In this document: piece after piece, positions 43,301-57,120 of the stretch
Numbering within the stretch: position 1 is the first letter of the stretch
How the letters are laid out: the number at the start of each line of letters is the position of its first letter
DNA from: Strix aluco
Taxonomy: Eukaryota; Chordata; Aves; Strigiformes; Strigidae
DNA length: 64,000 bases
Reading direction: 5' to 3'
Assembly (NCBI RefSeq): GCF_031877795.1
Contig: NC_133971.1
Location: 87,010,446 to 87,074,445, forward strand
Position numbers and translations under genes: made by a program
The notes under the pieces: generated by a model
Seen by the model: only the letters and a program-made list of their open reading frames with translations
The model's database searches: none
What the model was told of the DNA's origin: nothing

Positions 43301-44029
43301 ACACTGATGCTGCCACTGTGCTGGAGAAAAGCATTGGCCTTCTACAAACCTGTGCTCCCTGTTGTGCTTGCACCATTGCCCCAGTGCAGCAGCCGTTCCC
43401 CTGTCTCCCCAGGGTGAGGGGCAAACCCCACAGTTTCCCTGCATGGCTGCGCTCTTCGCCACCTGCATGTGAAAAGTGCTATAAAAACGCCTTACAGCCA
43501 TGGTCTGGTGGTGCTGAGACACGGCTGCCTTTATCTTCCTGTCTCAGCTGGCCACTGTGAGGCTTGTGGAAGAGATGGGGCCAAAGCCACAGGGTGAGTT
43601 GCCAGCAGGGACACGGCTCCAGCCACTCTCACCCCCTCTTCTAACAAGTTGACGCTGCCTCGGGGCTTTGCAGGCTGGGAAAAGCAGCGGAGCATCTCAC
43701 AGATAGCTTGTTCCCAAGGAGGAAATATTTCCACGCGCCTGCTGCTGCGCCTGAAGAATAACATTCAAAGCTGTCACGAGCATTTTCTTCCAAGGAGTGT
43801 GGGATTGCTGGTGCTCAAGAGCAATCCAAGATAAACTATCAGCCTGTAACACACTTCTGTGAGGCCTCTCCTGCACCTCTGGGTGCTGGCATGGGACAGC
43901 TCTGTGGAAATGGGACACTGCAAAGCTACCGTCCCTCCTGCAAATGAGGGCAAAAAGCCCTGTCTGAGCAGCGGATTTCCCCCGCGAGGTGATGACCCCT
44001 GAACATAGCGGGTGGCTTGGCTGCAGTTT
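37391..44029. other. Intergenic, no gene recognised
   Basis: Unique-looking sequence without a recognisable exon, repeat or RNA gene. I looked for aquaporin NPA motifs, because AQP3 and AQP7 neighbour NOL6 in mammals, and found none on either strand. Confidence 0.55.
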
Positions 44030-44509
44030 TGCATGGGGGAAAATTTATTCAGTGGTGGGAGATGGAGAAAACAGCCTGCTCAGCAGTGAGCAGCCCTGAA
44101 TCCACAAGTTGCAGCGTTTTGGGGATGCAGGGTGAGAGATGGAGTGGCTGGGTGATGCTTTGGTCTTGCAACTCCTGGTGGCAGTGCTGCTGCCAGGGAC
44201 ACAGAGGATGGTTGTCATGGAGGTGCCCTGGGGTACAGTGGGCATCGCAGCAGATCAGGCTGGTGGTGGAGGGGTGCGTGGGCTGCCTGCCTAGGTCCCA
44301 GCTGCATTCTGTGGCTTGCGAGCCATGTGCCTCCACTGTGTCCCCAGTGCAAGCTGGAGAGGACTGGGGTGCCTCCCTGCCACATTACGGGGAGTGAGCT
44401 GAAATCTGGAACCTGCAGGCTTCCAGGGCACCCCATTATTCCAGATACAGGGTGGACCAGGGTCTGCTCTGGCTGCTGAAGCAGTCCCACTCCTCCAGCC
44501 TTGGAGGGG

Positions 44510-44653
44510 CTATCTGTGCTCCCAGCCATCAGCCTGATCTCCCAGCACTGCCTGGGCCACGTCCCGCAGCAGTGGCTGGTTCCTGCTGCCGAGGGTGACA
44601 CTGAAACCCAGCGGCGAAACTCGGCCGAAGGACTTGCGTGTCTTGAGTTTCAC
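44510..44653 (-). other. Possible terminal coding exon on the - strand (weak)
   Basis: Read on the - strand, a fair acceptor (TGTTGTGGTTTCAG) is followed by an open frame of 47 codons that begins VKLKTRKSFGRVSPLGFSVT and ends in TAG. The stretch is rich in CpG compared with its surroundings, as coding exons often are. On the same strand an AATAAA lies about 460 bases further on (TTTATT on the + strand at 44044-44049). I know no family with this sequence and found no partner exon, so chance remains likely. Confidence 0.2.
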
Positions 44654-44669
44654 CTGAAACCACAACACT

Positions 44670-47600
44670 GTTGGTAGGTTTCTGTGCAAAGCTCAGCAAC
44701 CTCCTCCTGTCTCGTGCCAGGACTTCCAGCAAACCTTTATTTATTAGTACTTTTCTTCAGGAATTTTGGCTGGGCCATGTGAACTGGCAGGCTTTGCTCA
44801 GACTGGGATTTACAGCTTGAACCGGTGCCCCTGGGGCAAACGGGTCTTGGCGTGAGCTAGGGCAGACCTCGCCTGTGCCAGTGCATGCACTGCAGCCCTT
44901 GGGAAGGTGTTGATCTAGAAAAACACTCAACGGCCTCTACTGGGAACTGCTGGAGACAGCAAAGGTGAGTTCACTTCTACAGCAGCCATTTGGGGCTCCC
45001 AAGAGGAGGAAACTGTTCTGCTTGTCCCTGAATTGCTAGATTTTGAGCAGCTCCTGTGAGGAGGTCAGCATGCACAGCAGGAGTGATGCAACACGCTGCT
45101 ACTAGGTGAGCTGAGATCTGTTTGGAGATCACCCACACTGAATTATCAAGAAGACATGGATCCAGGCTGTGTGCATTGCCAACAAATGTACCTAACCTGG
45201 GAGCGGGGGGATGCTGAGCATAGGTGTAGTACCGAGAGGAGCATAGAGCTTGCACTGCCCTCTACTTTGCCTAGGCTGCCTCCGTGCTGCCTTCTGTAGT
45301 GTACCCATCTCCAGCTAAACCCTTGGGCTTTGGGTTGCCCTTGCACTACCCCACTAGGACAGCCTGAACCTGCGTTATCCCAGAAAAGGTCTGCAAAGCC
45401 CTGAGAGGAGAACCCACTGCACAAGCTATACCCATCCAGGTCATGCCTTGAGCCTGTGTGTCTGCTTGGCTGGTGAAGCAGCTGGGAGAGCAGCATCTGC
45501 CTTCCCACCGACCTTCTAGGGGGGCTGGGTGCCCATCATCTGGTCTTGAGGTGGGAGCAGAGGAGCCCTAGCTGGGCTCCTGAGTCTCATGGGTCCCACA
45601 AGTGCTCACCTGAACACTGCTGCTGCTCCCTGTCGCATCTTCTGGGACACTGGGGGAGAGACAGGGAAGGGCAGAGCAGGTGGAAACTTCTCATGCTGCT
45701 CTCTCTGCAGCAGCACAAAGGACACGGGCTGCTCCAAGGGTCAGTTTGAGTTTCACCTCGCCAGTGGGTGTGTGGCAGTAGTGTGAGAAGTTCCTGCATT
45801 CATCTTTAATCCACCTGGGATTTCAGCAGTAATGTGTCCAAGGAGTGGTCTCCAGCAGATAGACGGATGCTGCCTGTGCTCTACATGTGCAGGTTGAGTG
45901 CTGGCTCTGCAGGGAGGTTTGCCCTGACCCCGTTAAGCTGGGACTTCAAAGGGGTGCTGCTGAATGTCACACAAGACATGCAGCTGGGGACCACATATCG
46001 GCTGTGCCATCGTGTTTGCTCCTCTCAGGCTGAACTTTGGCTCATGCAGTCCCTGAGGGCTACATGTCTCTTATGCCACAGGAGATGCTCCCTGGGCATG
46101 AAGTGGCAATAGGAGACTGTCCTCTGCGTTCAGTGGGTAGGAAACATCAACTTTACCTTCCTGTCTTAGAGCAGAGATGACTCACGGTGGAGCTGTGCTT
46201 GCTCTTATGGCTCAAGGGACTTTTTTTTTTTTTTTTTTGCCTTATGAGGTGGAACAGCTCAAGCGAAAGGCACAGAGAGGCCCCCGTCCTCTCCACCCTC
46301 ACCACATCTCTCTGTAACCTCATCTATGGGCAGTCCCCTGCTCCCAGGGCTCAGGTCCCCAAGTCTGAAGTTCTGGCTGTGACCCTGCTATACTCTGACT
46401 GCATGCTGGGGAAATGGCCATGCTGGGAAAGGTAAGACTGCAGACAGAGGTGGGATGGTCAAGATGGTGGCAGTAAGGAAATTAGCAAAATCCTAAAGGA
46501 AAAAATGCAGGGAGTCCGAGGGTTTGTTGGGCACGACGGTGGGGCCATCCCTATGAGCTGTAAAGACCAACAGTCCCTGGCCAGCAAAGGCTCTTTGGGC
46601 ACTTTTTCGAGGTGGTGAGCACAGTAGCACCTAACCAAGAAGCTCACAAAGTCCTAGCTATGTTTTGTGTGCTTGTGTAGGCCAATAAATAATTGCTTTA
46701 CACTTTTAAGGCCCAGCCTGTTTTCCACCCTTGGCAGATTTGATTCACCCAGGCCCCTTGTAAGCAAGCTGAGGAGTCACATCATCCCGCCAGTCCTTCG
46801 CTCTGCCCCTGCCCTGAGCATCCCGTGCATGCTGGGGACAGTGCTGGGGGAAGGGGAGGCTGTGTGGGGCTGGGAGGAGGTACTCCAGCATGTATTGGAC
46901 AAGTAGGACTGGCCACTTGGTGCTCTACGTCCCCTGTTAGCTGACTGCTCTGCCTGTGCTACCTGGTAACTGCTTCCTACCACCATCCTCCATCAAGCAG
47001 AGCTTGCGTGAGGTGTCTCTGCCCAGGTCTGCGCCGGGTGGCACAGCCTTTCAACCACGATCTGGTGTGGTTCTGAGACCAAGACCCCCTCCACCAAGCA
47101 GGACAGATAGGCTCTGGGTGGGAATTGCTGGGCGTGGAGCTCTTTGGCCTGGGTGATGCCACCGGTCAGTCTTGATGGTTACAGTCCATCTGCCTTGCAG
47201 ATCTCTGGATGTCAGGGTTTGGTCTGCCGGGATCAGCAGCAATAATGCCAGGAATGGGACACAGATGTGTGTCCTGGCCTGAACTAAGGAATCTGACCCA
47301 AGAGCAGATTTTCCTGCTCATGCCTTGTGCTGCCCATGTTGTTGCTTCATCCTGCTTCTGTCTTGCCTCATTACCTCCCCTTGAGTGATCCTAAGATGTC
47401 CCTTCCTTCAGCAATGACCTGTGCAGTGGAAGTGAGATGGTGCTGGGCACCCTCCCCATTGCAGCACTTCCTATGGAGGGGGGGGTCAGGTGGCTTCCCA
47501 TAGCTCAGCTTCCCCAGGGTAAAAAAGAGAATAGATAAGACTAGTTGTGAAGAGAATTACAGTGCCTTGAGAGCCCTAACTCCTTAGTGAGGCTATTTTT

Positions 47601-50600
47601 CCACTGTTAGTTGTCCTTGCCAGCCACTGAGCCCTTTTGTGGTGTGAACTACAAGAGATGTTCCCAAGGTGACATTTGGGTGGGCTCTAGCATGAGATTC
47701 ACAGGCTGATCCTGCAGCTGGGCTTGCTCTGCTAGGCAGAGGTCATCATAGGGATTCAGCTTTTCCCCTCCATATGCAAGAATGTGGCAAGATGAAAATG
47801 CATGTTCCTCCTCCCACTTTCACCCTGAAATGCTCCCTGATATGTTGGACTAACGAGGAGAACAGATCTGCTGCTGGTGGTGCTTCCATTCTCTCTAATT
47901 TGAGAACTGCCCACGGCCCATGAGAGACCTGGGCTGTGCATGATGCAGTGCACGATAGCAGTGTTCACACCCAGATATGCAGGAGGTGGTTTTAGCCAAG
48001 GGAATCTGCCAGCTATGAGTAGGCTCAGACCTTGGAAGAGGATCTCTATCAGTTCCTGTTTGCACGTTACAAGACACTCTCTGGATGACTAGGTAGTGTT
48101 TGCGCTGGCCTGATGAGCTGATCTTTCTCAATTTATTTATTTATTCCCCACTTTTATCACTGATCTCAATGTGAGAAGAGCCAACCCCCACATGCAGAGG
48201 TAGGAGAGTGCACAGCAACAGCTGCATGTGAAGGAGTGCCTGGGTGACCTGAGGAAGGGAAGGTGAGTGCTCCCATGTTACATCCACGATCTGTCTGCTC
48301 CGCCTGTGGCTGCCCGTGCCTGATGCCTCCAAGATGTCAGCTTTCCTTGCCTTGTAACATTTCATTAACCTTGACCAGACGCTGTAGAGAGGAAGATAAG
48401 GAGGCGGCTGGGCAGCAAGCTGTGCCCCAAAGCTCTAGCAGCAGATGAGCAATAGATTAAAAAAGGTAGAATGTTGAAAAATATGACAAGGAAGAGACCC
48501 ACTCGCTGAGCTGCCTGACAGCCTGCCTCCTGCCCTTGGCGCCATGCTGATGTTTCTCCCGTGCACGAGCAGGAAAGCAGCAAGAGCAGTGGTGTAGGGA
48601 AAGTCTTCCCTGCCTTAAACCATGCACAGGGCATCACCAGGATGGCTCAGCAGTGTTCTTCACCTGGGCTCTGGAGTGAACACCGCTGCTTCTGCTCTGG
48701 TCAAAACCAGGCAAAAAACGTTTTTTGCAAAGAGTGTCCACCAAGCAATGGTAAGACACAGTTTCTGAGCAGGAGTGGCACTAAAACCAGAGGTCTGTTG
48801 GCTGAGTTGGACTAGGCAGCCAGGCTCTTGTCTGGTGCAAATCCCTTGGGTTCCCTCCCTTCACATGGCGTGGACCATTTCCATCATGGATTTACACTGT
48901 GCGTGACCTTGTGCATGTAGATCAGAGCCCTGGAAATGCCTTAGCATTTGTGGTAACTAATAAATATGACAAAAATGCTGGCAAATGTTTTACTGTGGCA
49001 AGAAGTAATACAATGTTTTTTATAATTAAGTCAGGTGGTAACTATCACTGTGAATGTCACTGCTACCTGTCTCCCAATATATATACATATATCACTTTCC
49101 ATTGCCATTCCTTAGCCAGGCACCGGGCCCCAGACACAGGGGGAGGAAGAAGCACGTTCTCTATTCTGCTAGAGCCCAGGGAGGGGTGGATACTGCTATG
49201 GAGCTTCTGTGGGGCAGCTGGTCTCATGCAGGTATCATGTTGCAACACATGGCTGCCTCTGCTCTCTAGGAGCTCCCCCTAAGTCACCCTGACTCCAGTG
49301 GGTGTTTTAGTGTCCTCACAGCATCAACCAGAATATTTCTGAGCTGGGCTGTAGGTGACTCGAGTGTTGCTGCACCTGCGTCTTGCAGTCCTCTGCCCCC
49401 TGACCCTCTCTGGTCCCTGAGGCACGGCAGCTCCATTGTGGCAATTTTCAACCAAGGCACAGAGAGCCTGTGCGAGGCTACCTTGGGATGCCTGGGCAAG
49501 GGGGCTGCTGTGGGACAGGGACACCTCTAACCCCAGTGGCCTTTCCCATCTAGGAAACACAGTATTAACTGCCCCGGCTTCTATACAGTGCACAGAGGGG
49601 AATTCCCAAAATGCTCCAGTCTGAGAATAGACATTTTAAAGGCAAATACCATTTCCATGCCCCTTAATTCTAGTCAGGGGAGGGCATGTAGTCTTGGTCT
49701 GTCCTCTCCAACAACTAGCTTCCTCCTTCCCCTGCTGCCTTCCTACTTTTACCTTTTTACCTCTCTATTCCACCCTGTGGTTGCAGGAGAGCCACGTCCA
49801 GCTCCTTCTCCACCTGCAGAGACCTGAACCCAAGTCTCTCATGAAAGCTCAATAGGCTTGAGAGGGCACTGAGGCACAGGGCTCTCACCAGCTCTCCTGC
49901 TGAAGGCCCTCTGCCATGTCTTTTCTGATGGAATTGATTTGCACTTTCTCTTTTGGATTATCTCACACAAAATGGGAAAGCTTTCCACACGAGAGATGTG
50001 GAAATGACCCATGGCCATCTGACACTCAGGGTAGCTGTTAGCACAGGGACTGGTTTCTTCAGTTTTGGGTCTGATTTCTTCAGGGAGAGAAGGGATTTGA
50101 GTATGGATTCCCCTGATCATCAGGTGAAGACTACTGGGTGAGGGAGGTCAGTGCTGACTCCTCTGCATTATATCTGAGGCTTGACAAAGCCTTGGGAGAT
50201 GGACTGATGGGTCAATGCCTTGCCAGGAACCCTTCTCATGCACTACCTATGTTGTAACAACATAGTCATTGTTTGGCCAAGGATGTGCCATTAGTAATTC
50301 CCATTGCTTGGCTTTGGTGAATGGTTTGACCGCGAGAGTTAGCAGCGTTCTCCTCTGAGCCTCATTCTTTGGTGCAAAGTGTATTCATCACCATCATCGG
50401 TTCCCTGACCCAGGAAAACCCTGGTACAGTAAGGCAGGTGCTGGTCTGCATTGCCTCTGCTGTGGCCCACGGAGGGATTCTCTGCAGCTGTAGGGTCTCA
50501 CCTCACCTGTGCATCTGAGCAATCGTGTGCTGCTACCCACAGTGACAAAAAAACCCTATGAGGCATCAGCCCGTGTATCAAATAGCATTCTGGATTACCA

Positions 50601-51000
50601 GACTTTCACTATGGCCTGCCAGGACCAACTATGAGACCATTTTTTCAAATTATGTTGTCTTTTGTTTGACTTTGATGGGAGCTTTGTAGTAGTACGATCT
50701 TCAAAGCCTGATCTTAATAACATGACCCAGTGATTATCTTCTCTTGCACAGGTCACAGTGCAAAGTCTGCTTGTGTTGGTAATAAGCAGGGATCTCCTGA
50801 ACCCACCATCTGTGTGAGACAGAGGTGTGGGTGGCACATCAGTCTTTTTGGGGAAAGCGTGAGTGGATGCGCCTGTTCAGTGCTGTTTCATACAAAGCAA
50901 GGATTTGGGGCAGGCACTGCTGGGGCCAGGTTTCCCTGGTCATGCTGCAGAACCAGTTTCCAGACCAGACAAGCAGGAAGCAAAGCCAGCCCAAGCATCC
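44670..51000. other. Intergenic, no gene recognised
   Basis: Unique-looking sequence. An 18-T run or so lies near 46221-46238 and a short ATTT repeat near 48131-48145. A + strand acceptor-like site at 45710 is followed by a 25-codon open frame to 45786, too short to support. Confidence 0.5.
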
Positions 51001-51044
51001 CACGGGTTGGCATCTCGTGTCTGCCCAGGGAATTATACTTGGAG

Positions 51045-51052
51045 TATAAAAG
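51045..51052 (+). promoter_or_regulatory. TATA-box-like site, isolated
   Basis: TATAAAAG in the context GGAGTATAAAAGCCC, a near-perfect TATA box with a GC flank. A short frame opens at an ATG at 51085 and stops at 51177. No recognised gene follows, so use as a promoter is unproven. Confidence 0.25.
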
Positions 51053-51189
51053 CCCACAGCTTTCTGCCAGACGTGGGGCCAGTCATGCTCGGGAACCCAG
51101 CACCTTGTGCAAGAACCCTCTTGCTCTTGCATTGCACGCATTATCTCCCCAGTGGCATGGGTTTGCTTTCCATCTAGTGACTCAGTGAA

Positions 51190-54100
51190 CTAACCTTGGC
51201 ACAGAAGAGTCTTTGTGTACTGAATAACCCCTAAACAACACCATTTTTGGAAGAAAAGGAGAATGAGTGGAAAGAGTAACTAGGAGAAACCCCATCGCCT
51301 CTGCCCTCCAACACAAACCCAATAGCTATTGCAGCAGCCACTGAGCTCAGGCAGGCTCCAGGTGTATGAATTTCTCCTGGTGGCACAACCAGGCTTTGGC
51401 ATGTCGATCTGTCTGTGGTACCTCCACTCCTGAAGACCTGTTTGACCCAGCCCATGGAGATCTTGGCTGTAAAAAAGGTCTCCTGAGTTATCTTCCCCTT
51501 TCCCATCACCCAGGGAGGAAAGCTGTCTTCCTGCTCTGCCTGTGTGCACTCGCATGCCCCGTTGTGCATGTGGTAACTTCTCCTTGACTCATTCATTTTG
51601 ACAGGAGACATGGTGGGAACTCCCTCCCTGGGCAGGGCTGGTTACAGGGAATGGTGCTCTGGCTTCCCTTTCCATCTCTCACAATTACCCTTTTGATTTT
51701 ATTAAGCAGGGCAAGGTTTCTCAGGTTTTTACCCTAAATCTGCTGCCAGCTGTGTTGGGATGTGCCAGAGAGGTATAACACCCCTCCATCTGGTTGTTAT
51801 CATTTGGCCCACCTCTGTGTTCCTGTGTTGACAGCTGGTGCTTCTGTAACCGAAGGGAAGTGTGCCAGTGTGCAAAATCCCAACTCTACCTGGATTCTTT
51901 TATGGTCATTCTTCTGGGAAGAGCTATTAGGTATCATCTCCCTCAAAGGCTCAGAAATATGCCATGAGGACTTCTCTGCACCGTCCTTACCGTTTCCTAC
52001 ATCCCTATCTCACTTTTCAGAATATCACCTTCCATTTAAAAGCCCAGCCCAGCAGCAAAACCAGTCCTCAAAGAGGGTATTTCTCCTCTCCTTACACCTT
52101 TCAGCCTCCCTGCTGGTACAAGAAACATCTCTTCTACTGATCTGACACAACGGACCAAGCAGTTCCCAGCATTTCTTTGCCTCTGGGCCTTTCCATGGTA
52201 CTTCAAAGCATAGCTGAAACCTCACTGTTTATTTTCAGTGTATCTCCCCTATAGATTTATTGCTTTTCCTTTGTAATGTACACTATTATCACTAAAACCA
52301 ACAGCAGTAACAAATTAATTTCACTGAGATCCCTGCGATTCGATCTGATCCTGCTAGGCATGGTGGAAACTTTTGCAGACATTTCCTGCCCTGAAGTGCT
52401 TGCAAGCTCAAAATCCTGTCCAAGACCTGTTGAAGCTGACTGAAAGAGTTGTACTAAAACCACAGGTAGCTTCAGGGATCTCCAAGAGCAAGGTTTTCCA
52501 AGAGAAGGAGCAGGTTCCACCTGCGTCCCTCTGGAGGATTCATTGGAAATGCTGGGTGTAATTTAATGGGGTTCCTGGGCTTTAAAATCTATGAATCCAA
52601 AATCCTTTTCCCAGAAAAATCTGAATATTGGGGCACAGAAATGAGACCTTTGGCTTCTGTTCTATGTCTTGGGGGAATCTCTGGCACCAGACTAAGCATT
52701 TTGGTTTCCACCTTCTACTGTGAAACTTGCTCTATTACTGTCAGCACTCAAACATTCCCCATGGCTATTTCCTGTTGATTTGAAATCAGAAAGTGCCAGA
52801 AAAGAACACCAGGCCTTTCTGAACAATGCATTCAAGAGAAGTTTCTCATTTCTCCCCTCCAAGGTGTGTTATAGCAGTGAATGGACACCCCCTACCTCTG
52901 CACAACCCAATTAGATCCAGAAGAGGTTAATGGCGAGGTGGTAGTGATTATAGGTCTGTTTTCTGTGGGACACATAAATCTCCCTCCGGTTCAGGTATCC
53001 TGCAGGTGGGCTTGGAGCCAAAAGATGGGGTTTGGCTGCTCCTCTCAGGCCGGCTCAGGGATGGAGATGCATTTAGTGGACATGTTTGCCATGTGTGTAC
53101 CACACGCCTCCTTAAGAGAAGGAACATCCTCCTCTTTCGTTCCCTTCCTTGCTGCTCCTCGGATTAATTTTTCTTGATGTAAGAGAGCGGAGTGCTGGCT
53201 GATTGGGCCATGACCTGAGTTTTATATAATGCATTGTGCAATGCACTTTATGTAATCAGAGGTTTCTTGTGTAATTTATTTGCAGGTCATTTGCTGAATC
53301 AAGGACCAGACCTGATTCCTGTTATATGGGAGAAGGTTAAGTGGAGGGGCACAGATGGGTTTGTTGTTCTCTGGACTGCTCACTGCCTGGGACTGTGTAG
53401 TGTTAGAGGGTCAGGAAAGAAATTCCATGCAGCTGTGGGTTCAATGGCTCTCGGTCCATGTTCATCTCCAAAAAGGTCTCTCCATTCTCTTTAAAAAGAA
53501 AGAAGGCAGACTTGAGTTTGTCCTCCTGAGGCCCAGGTCTAAAGGGTGCTCAGCTGCCCCCACTTTCCACCAGTTACAGTGGGAGTCTCAGGCATGGCTT
53601 TCCCCTTTGATGCCTCAGTGATGTGCTTGGAGTTAGCCCTCACCATTTCCTTGTCAAGGGGGCTGGACTGTGTTAGAAGGTGGGTCAGGAATGTGAGGTG
53701 AGGGTGTGATTCAGGCTGTGAGCTGAGGATATGACCCCTGCGGCATGAGATTAAAATCCAATTCCTCCTGGCAGCTGCAGCCTGAGCGAACAAATCATGT
53801 TTGCTGTTCACGCTGCGCACTGAGGTGGTTAATCCATCAATAGGGCCTCATCCGTGCCCCAGGAGTGGAAGCATCCACACCCAGACTGTGACAGAACAGC
53901 TAATGGGCTGGAAACAGACAGTGCAGAAACCAAATGGAAGAAAAATAGCTATGGGACCCTCTCATGAAACAGGCTCTGGCTCAGCAGCACTGCTGGCTCA
54001 TTGTGTGGCCAGAACATGAGTTGTCCCAAGAAGCAGTCAAATGGGGTACTGCAGCATCGCAGAGCCTCCCTGGTACTCCCATTAGTCCTCTCCAGCCTTC

Positions 54101-55500
54101 CTCCCCTCCTCTTAAAGGAGAAGTCAGGTCCTTCTTGCTGAGATTTATGGGGATGTGCTGCAGGGCTTTTGGGTGCAAAAGCACTCACTCCTCAGTTGGT
54201 TGAGGTCTAATTAGTAAGGTCTAAGTGATTAGGAGATCCTGATACAAAGCAAAGAATCTATACAGACAATTTGATGGACTTTTGCTCTGTCTTAATCTGT
54301 GACCTGAACTAACTGAGAAGTTTTGATGTCAGTTAAAATGTTCTTCAAAATGAAGAGAAATAAGAGACAGAAATTTCATGAGATGAGCATTACCAGATCC
54401 TTCATGGATGTGCTTGGCTTGTCCTCACCACCTCTGCAGGAGGTGAAGTGCCCTGGTCTCAATGGGGAGTGTGGTCTGTACAGAACATTCTACATGAGAT
54501 ACCCCACACAGCTCTGGTCCATGGGGCATTTCAGAGTAAAGGTATTCAGTCAAAAATCTACAGACTTCATAATTTTGATGAAGCTAGAAAATTTCCTGAG
54601 ACTTCCCCTTCATCCATACTCCTGTTTATTGCTACTATTTTGCATTGAATTTCAGCTTTCACTGAAGCTGGAAGGCTAGGATGACTCTGATGGGGTTTCC
54701 TGGTCACTCTTCTCGAGAGATGTCATCACTTGTTTTATCCACCTCACCTGCGAAGCAGCCAAGGCATAGAGCCATGGGTAGATGTTGAAGCTCCACCTTG
54801 CTAGGAGCTCACAGGATGACTACCCTCTACAAGTGAAATGTGGAGCGAAAATGGGTGTTGAGTCAAGGTGAGATTTTTGCAGTGAGGCAGGTTGTTATGA
54901 GACCTGTGCTGTTTGGGCTGCATCTTGCATACCGTCAGCAAGGAATCAGGAGGTGTTGGGAGAATTTCCCACCTGGAAGCAGAGATTTAATTAAAAAATA
55001 AAAGATTTGACTCATCGCAGATGGAATAGAGGTTGTCAGTGACTTGTCTACTGTGGTCAGGTCTCTCTGTGGAGAGGCTGAACTGAGCAATGTTTTGAAT
55101 AATTCAGATGTTTTTTCCTTGCAGTTGGCATTATGGAGTTCCATCTGCCAGTGTTACAGACCACTGTACCATCACTCTGACTAGCCCCATCAGCTGTTTT
55201 CTCACCATATTTGTTAGCTCTGACCGGAGAGAAGGAATGCAATTTGAGAAGAATGGTGCAGGTTTCGCTATGTATGCAGGAATAGTCCTCTGTACAAACA
55301 GGGGAGAGGCAGACAAACAGTTGGGTATACTGCAGCTTTATAAAAATGGCTTTGCAGGTGGTTATAGTAATTGTCAGCTGACCACAAGTCAACAGCATCA
55401 TGGTGTTGCAAAAAAAGAAAGGAAAAGTTAAACATCTCTGGGATGTATAAACAGCAGCATTGTTTGTAGGACACATGAAATACTTCCAACAATCTGTTAG
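51190..55500. other. Intergenic, no gene recognised
   Basis: Unique-looking sequence of average composition. No repeat family, RNA gene or convincing exon seen on either strand. Confidence 0.5.
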
Positions 55501-55529
55501 TGTAGACCATGCCTGCATGGCAGTAATAT

Positions 55530-56390
55530 GACCAACTCTGGGTACTGACCTTCAGGAAAGATATGTACCAGTGGGAGAGAGTCCAGAGGAATGCAACAGA
55601 AGTGATTGGAGGGTGAGGAAACATGATGCATGAAGAAGGACTGATGAGACCAGGGTTGTTTAGTCTAAAGCAGTGATTTTTTTGACTGTGGTCTATTCTT
55701 CTGGTCTATTTGTAAAGGGTCTGGAAGAGGTGACTAAGAAAAGGAAGTTTCTATATGCTTTAGAGCTGTCTACAGACATAATATCTCTAAAAAGGTCTGC
55801 ACTTGCAGGAGAATTTATTTAGGGCCCAACACCAAAGTGAGAGACAGTGAACCACTGCTGTTGCACAGAGAAGACTGAAAGGGCCCCAGTGCCGATTTTT
55901 GAATGCATAAAATACAAGGAAGAAGCTGTTCTCTCAGTTGGAGGGGCAGAAAGTTAGGAGAGTGTGTTGTAGCAATGGATATGGAAGGAGTGAAATATTA
56001 TGATAGTAGGATTGCCAGGTGCTGGAATGTGTCATCAGGGCAGGCTTGAAATTCCTGGCATGGGAATCTCAAAGAACAGGCTAGATAAACATCTCTCTGT
56101 AATCACAAGAATAGGGCTGACCCCTTCTTGGCTCTCTCAAGGTCACTTTGCATCCCAATTCTCTGATTGTGTAACTAACTAGTGCTAATTCATGGTCATT
56201 GTAATTTAATATATTCATAAATACAGTTGAGAAGGGAATGAGCAATGAACTAGTTGTCACCTAACTGCTCACTTCCTTTTCTGGATTAGTAAAAGTATAT
56301 TGAGCAATACTAATCCACTAATCCGGCCCCAGGTATCAACAAATTGCTAGGTAGACCTCCCCAAGACTATTTTTCTATGATTCTGCATCA
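55530..56390 (+). mobile_element. Old, strongly diverged CR1 3' region (probable)
   Basis: Scattered CR1 words in the right order: GAGAGAGTCCAGAGGAATGC, then GAGACCAGGGTTGTTTAGTC, a degraded tail with GTGCTGGAATGTGTC, and finally TTTCTATGATTCTGC near 56372-56386. About 100-200 bases near 56180-56340 do not fit CR1 and may be a later insertion. Boundaries are rough. Confidence 0.5.
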
Positions 56391-57120
56391 CAAGACTGAC
56401 ATGTTGATTCTGGGAGGTAAATACAGTGGCCTCAGATAGTCTTTTTTTGCAGCATCTGATTTGATCCTAACTTTTCACAGTGCTGACAAACAAACTTTCC
56501 TGAACGTCATCCATCCCTACCCATTAGGCATTGTCTTGAGTCTTACCTGGTAGTAGTGAGACAAATGGTAGGCAGAAACCTTAGCTGTGATGCTGTTGCT
56601 GTTTGACAAGGATCTGATTCCTCTAAAAAAACTTGTTGTGGCTTGAAGAAAGCAAAAGCTGCAGTTATTCACAGCAATACCTCTATTTGCTAGTGAGGAG
56701 AGATGTTCGAAAACCAGTCAAAGTCTTGCAGTATATGTAGCTTTTTTAGAGAGGCAGCGCTTCTTGCAAAGGACCTCACTAAGAGGCAGGAGAAAGAGTG
56801 GAAGAGCTGATGGACTTGGAACGCAGTCTGAAGACAAAGTATTTAATGAGGATGAGCCAGGGGAGGTGAGACCCTTGCACCCTGCATGGGCAGATTCAGA
56901 ACCTCTGTAATTGCAGTGCAAGGACAAGGGCTTTCTTTTTTTCATTGCTATTTTGGTTCTATTCCAGTGACATTCACTGGAGTTCATTTTTCAGTTTGAA
57001 AAGCTTCGTGTATCTAAAATCCTTGACTGACATGTCTGAAGGGCTCTGGTAAGTTGAGGCACAGTTTAGAAGCAGGGCAGTCATTGTCTCTGGCATGCAA
57101 TAACTCATCACCCCACATTA
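56391..57120. other. Intergenic, no gene recognised
   Basis: Unique-looking sequence between two CR1 copies. No feature can be supported. Confidence 0.5.

Noticed and set aside
45711-45786. Acceptor-like site followed by a 25-codon open frame on the + strand
   Set aside because: Too short, no partner exon and no family match. The 13 bases it shares with the - strand candidate at 44653 are expected by chance at this scale.
48365-48637. Possible secreted peptide on the - strand with a Leu-rich start
   Set aside because: The hydrophobic run is the only support; no splice sites, family or promoter evidence.
50730-51188. 152-codon open frame on the + strand
   Set aside because: No family, no splice or promoter logic for its start at 50730, and a length within chance expectation.
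37391-55500. Aquaporin genes (AQP3/AQP7) expected beside NOL6 from mammalian gene order
   Set aside because: No NPA motif or aquaporin-like transmembrane exon was found on either strand; they are probably outside the window.
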